From positions 124,001-188,000 of the forward strand of contig NZ_FLQR01000006.1 in NCBI RefSeq assembly GCF_900078385.1: 64,000 nt of DNA. The letters run 5' to 3'. A program made the translations under genes and the position numbers. The notes under the pieces were generated by a model. The model was given only the letters and a program-made list of their open reading frames with translations, was not told the DNA's origin and did no database searches. The DNA is from an uncultured Microbacterium sp. (GTDB taxonomy: Bacteria; Actinomycetota; Actinomycetes; Actinomycetales; Microbacteriaceae). Shown here one piece after another: positions 62,623 through 64,000 of the stretch (position 1 is the first letter of the stretch; every line of letters begins with the position of its first letter).

Positions 62623-62642
62623 GGATACCCGGTCGGGTATCC
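62623..62642. promoter_or_regulatory. CsoR/CstR-type operator
   Basis: Perfect palindrome GGATACCC-GGTC-GGGTATCC, 39 bp upstream of the first cstR-like gene. ATACCC-N4-GGGTAT cores are typical operators of CsoR-family repressors, particularly the persulfide-sensing branch. Confidence 0.78.
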
Positions 62643-62681
62643 TGGCGGGGAGAGAAACCGACATGCAGCGAGGATTCCGGC

Positions 62682-62981
62682 ATGGACAGCATTAAGGCTC
62701 CCGCCTCGACCGTCGACCCGGGGGAAGCGCTGGTGGCCCAGCAGCGCAAGATCGTGAACCGTCTGCGTCGCGCAGAGGGTCAGCTCAGCGCGGTCATCCG
62801 AGCTGTCGAGTCCGGGGCTGAATGTCGCGACATCGTCACCCAGCTGTCGGCGGTCTCCAAGGCGCTCGATCGAGCCGGCTATGCGATCGTGGCGTCGGCG
62901 ATGCGCACGTGCCTTGCCGACCCCGAGGATCAGTCGATGACCCCCGACGAGCTCGAGAAACTCTTCCTGACACTGGCCTGA
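62682..62981 (+). CDS. cstR: CsoR-family regulator, CstR-like persulfide sensor (1)
   Basis: A 99-residue four-helix repressor: KIVNRLRRAEGQLSAVIRAVESGAECRDIVTQLSAVSKALDRAGYAIVASAMRTCL. Cys48 and Cys77 are 29 residues apart, as in both CsoR and CstR. The copper-binding His four residues before the second Cys in CsoR is Ala73 here, so copper sensing is unlikely and a Cys-persulfide sensor is favoured. A 20-bp palindrome sits at the promoter. Convergent with the small Cys/His gene and the second cstR. Confidence 0.87.
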   Translation: MDSIKAPASTVDPGEALVAQQRKIVNRLRRAEGQLSAVIRAVESGAECRDIVTQLSAVSKALDRAGYAIVASAMRTCLADPEDQSMTPDELEKLFLTLA

Positions 62982-63001
62982 ACCTGACCGGTCGCGTCGG
63001 G

Positions 63002-63163
63002 TCAGTGCCCGAACAGACGGGCGAAGAACCCGTTGGACGGCTCGTGCGCGTGCCCTTCGCAGCGCTGGGATCTCGGCACACCGCGCATGACCTGGTCGAC
63101 GTGCTGGCCGCATCCGGACCAGGTCGTCTTCGAACACTTCTTGCAGGTGACGGCGTAGCACAT
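63002..63163 (-). CDS. Small Cys/His-rich protein
   Basis: A 53-residue protein starting MCYAVTCKKCSKTTWSGCGQHVDQVMRG, then RCEGHAHEPSNGFFARLFGH and a TGA stop. Five Cys and five His in a zinc-ribbon-like spacing (C-x4-C-x2-C, C-x2-H). ATG 63163 follows GAGGAGAG, 25 bp after cstR 2. Similar short proteins accompany rhodanese and CstR genes in Microbacteriaceae; function unknown, perhaps metal or sulfur binding. Confidence 0.72.
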   Translation of the reverse strand: MCYAVTCKKCSKTTWSGCGQHVDQVMRGVPRSQRCEGHAHEPSNGFFARLFGH

Positions 63164-63188
63164 GGGCTCTCTCCTCGTGAGGGGTTGA

Positions 63189-63452
63189 TCAGGCGAGCAT
63201 GAGGAAGAGCTTCTCGAGCTCTTCGGTGGTCAGATCCGTGTCACGGCGGTCCGCTTCTGGCGTGGCGAGACAGTCCTTCATCGCCGTCGAGACGATCGCG
63301 AAGCCGGCGCGATTGAGCGCACTCGAGACGGCGGCGAGCTGCGTAACGACGTCACGGCACGAACCCGAGTCATCGACCGCGGCGATCACCGCATCCAGCT
63401 GGCCGCGCGCGCGGCGCAGCCTGTTGGAGATGAGCTTCTGCGCGTCAGGCAC
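63189..63452 (-). CDS. cstR: CsoR-family regulator, CstR-like persulfide sensor (2)
   Basis: An 87-residue paralogue of 62682-62981: NRLRRARGQLDAVIAAVDDSGSCRDVVTQLAAVSSALNRAGFAIVSTAMKDCL, with Cys32 and Cys61 29 apart and Ala57 in the copper-His place. GTG start at 63452 overlaps the stop of the CoA-disulfide reductase gene by 8 nt, so it is translated from that operon. Confidence 0.87.
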   Translation of the reverse strand: MPDAQKLISNRLRRARGQLDAVIAAVDDSGSCRDVVTQLAAVSSALNRAGFAIVSTAMKDCLATPEADRRDTDLTTEELEKLFLMLA

Positions 63453-64000
63453 CCTGCACCGCGCCTTCGCTGGCGAGCATGTGCGCAGCCCGCGGGCCGA
63501 GCGTGGCGCGGAGGGTGAGCATGCCCCCCGACAGGGATGCGGAATCCATGCCCGATTGCGCGAGCACCCGGTGGGCGATGGCCGAGCGAACGCCAGACGC
63601 GCACATCACCCGCACCGCACGGCCTTCTGCCCGCTCGCGCACCTCGTCGATGCGGCCCCGCAGCTCGGTGTGCGGGATGTGCAGGGCGTCGGGCACGTGC
63701 CCGGTGATCCATTCGTCGTGGCGGCGCACGTCCAGGATCAGCGCAGTGTCGAGAACCTCGTCGAGGTCCTGCGCGTACCAGAGGTTCAGCGTGCCGTTCA
63801 GGACGTTCTCCCCGACCATGCCGGTCAGGTTCACCGCATCCTTCGCCTGCCCGTAGGGCGGTGAGTACGCCAGGTCGAGGTCGATGAGCTCATCAACGCT
63901 GAAGCCCGCCCGGATGGCGGTGGCGAGAACGTCAATGCGCTTGTCCACGCCCTCGGTGCCGACCGCTTGTGCGCCGAGGATCCGGCCGGTGTCGGGCTCG
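63445..64000 (-). CDS. CoA-disulfide reductase with rhodanese domain, C-terminal part (runs off window)
   Basis: 185 residues are visible. The beginning EPDTGRILGAQAVGTEGVDKRIDVLATAIRAGFSVDELIDLDLAYSPPYGQAKDAVNLTGM is the dimerisation domain of the pyridine-nucleotide disulfide oxidoreductases of the CoADR/NSR type. The C-terminal rhodanese domain has its active-site cysteine in VMCASGVRSAIAHRVL. Such fusions reduce CoA-persulfide or polysulfide using NAD(P)H. Leads the operon with cstR 2 and the small Cys/His protein, a sulfide-detoxification set. The N-terminal FAD part lies beyond the window. Confidence 0.9.
   Translation of the reverse strand, partial: EPDTGRILGAQAVGTEGVDKRIDVLATAIRAGFSVDELIDLDLAYSPPYGQAKDAVNLTGMVGENVLNGTLNLWYAQDLDEVLDTALILDVRRHDEWITGHVPDALHIPHTELRGRIDEVRERAEGRAVRVMCASGVRSAIAHRVLAQSGMDSASLSGGMLTLRATLGPRAAHMLASEGAVQGA

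Overview
The window is high-GC DNA with short gaps, many 1-8 nt start/stop overlaps (ATGA, GTGA) and actinobacterial gene families: DUF222/HNH 13E12-type protein, DUF1272, DUF2207, PadR-DUF1048-ABC modules, HspR/HrcA operators and a fused protocatechuate 4,5-dioxygenase. It looks like a chromosome of Microbacteriaceae, most likely Microbacterium or a close relative. The genus is inferred from gene content only.

Layout. 1-10.6 kb: end of a YdeI-like gene, a BCA-type sugar PTS permease, a phytoene-desaturase-like oxidoreductase, a lipase-maturation-factor protein, a secreted transglycosylase-like protein, a GNAT, DUF1272, a MerR regulator, and a divergent aldo/keto reductase/XRE pair. 10.7-23.5 kb: a possible small RNA, an HNH protein, a membrane sulfite-oxidase-like protein, DUF2207, an ABC exporter, a small heat-shock gene with both a HAIR and a CIRCE operator, serine dehydratase, and amylosucrase. 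23.5-31.6 kb: a marR-quinone reductase-nmrA operon (nmrA frameshifted) divergent from a padR-DUF1048-ABC exporter operon, an alpha/beta-hydrolase without its nucleophile, a TetR regulator, and a sugar dehydrogenase/isomerase pair. 31.8-42.5 kb: a ParA-like ATPase, then a protocatechuate 4,5-cleavage operon (ligJ-ligK-ligI-ligAB fusion-ligC plus two extra genes) with a divergent LysR regulator, a nucleotidyltransferase-like gene and arfB.

42.5-62.6 kb is accessory DNA. A 4.3-kb island (a lipoprotein, an ECF-like sigma factor with a membrane partner, higBA) lies between two identical 64-bp copies of a tRNA-Arg(ACG) 3' end. Next comes a 13-kb, 14-gene minus-strand operon holding an amino-acid ABC importer, two SDRs, two tandem pairs of small proteins resembling the two halves of cucumopine synthase, and histidine utilisation genes (hutH-hutU-M20 amidase-hutF-hutI). 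It is divergent from an IclR regulator that has two matching operators. A second tRNA-type repeat (3' end of tRNA-Phe) and a decayed integrase bound this block. The last 1.4 kb carries two CstR-like persulfide sensors, a small Cys/His protein and the C-terminus of a CoA-disulfide reductase-rhodanese fusion.

Most notable is the hut operon with its duplicated cucumopine-synthase-like gene pairs. Cucumopine and mikimopine are histidine/2-oxoglutarate opines, so the locus may import a histidine-derived opine or related cyclised histidine, open it to histidine, and degrade that to glutamate. This is an inference from fold resemblance and gene context.
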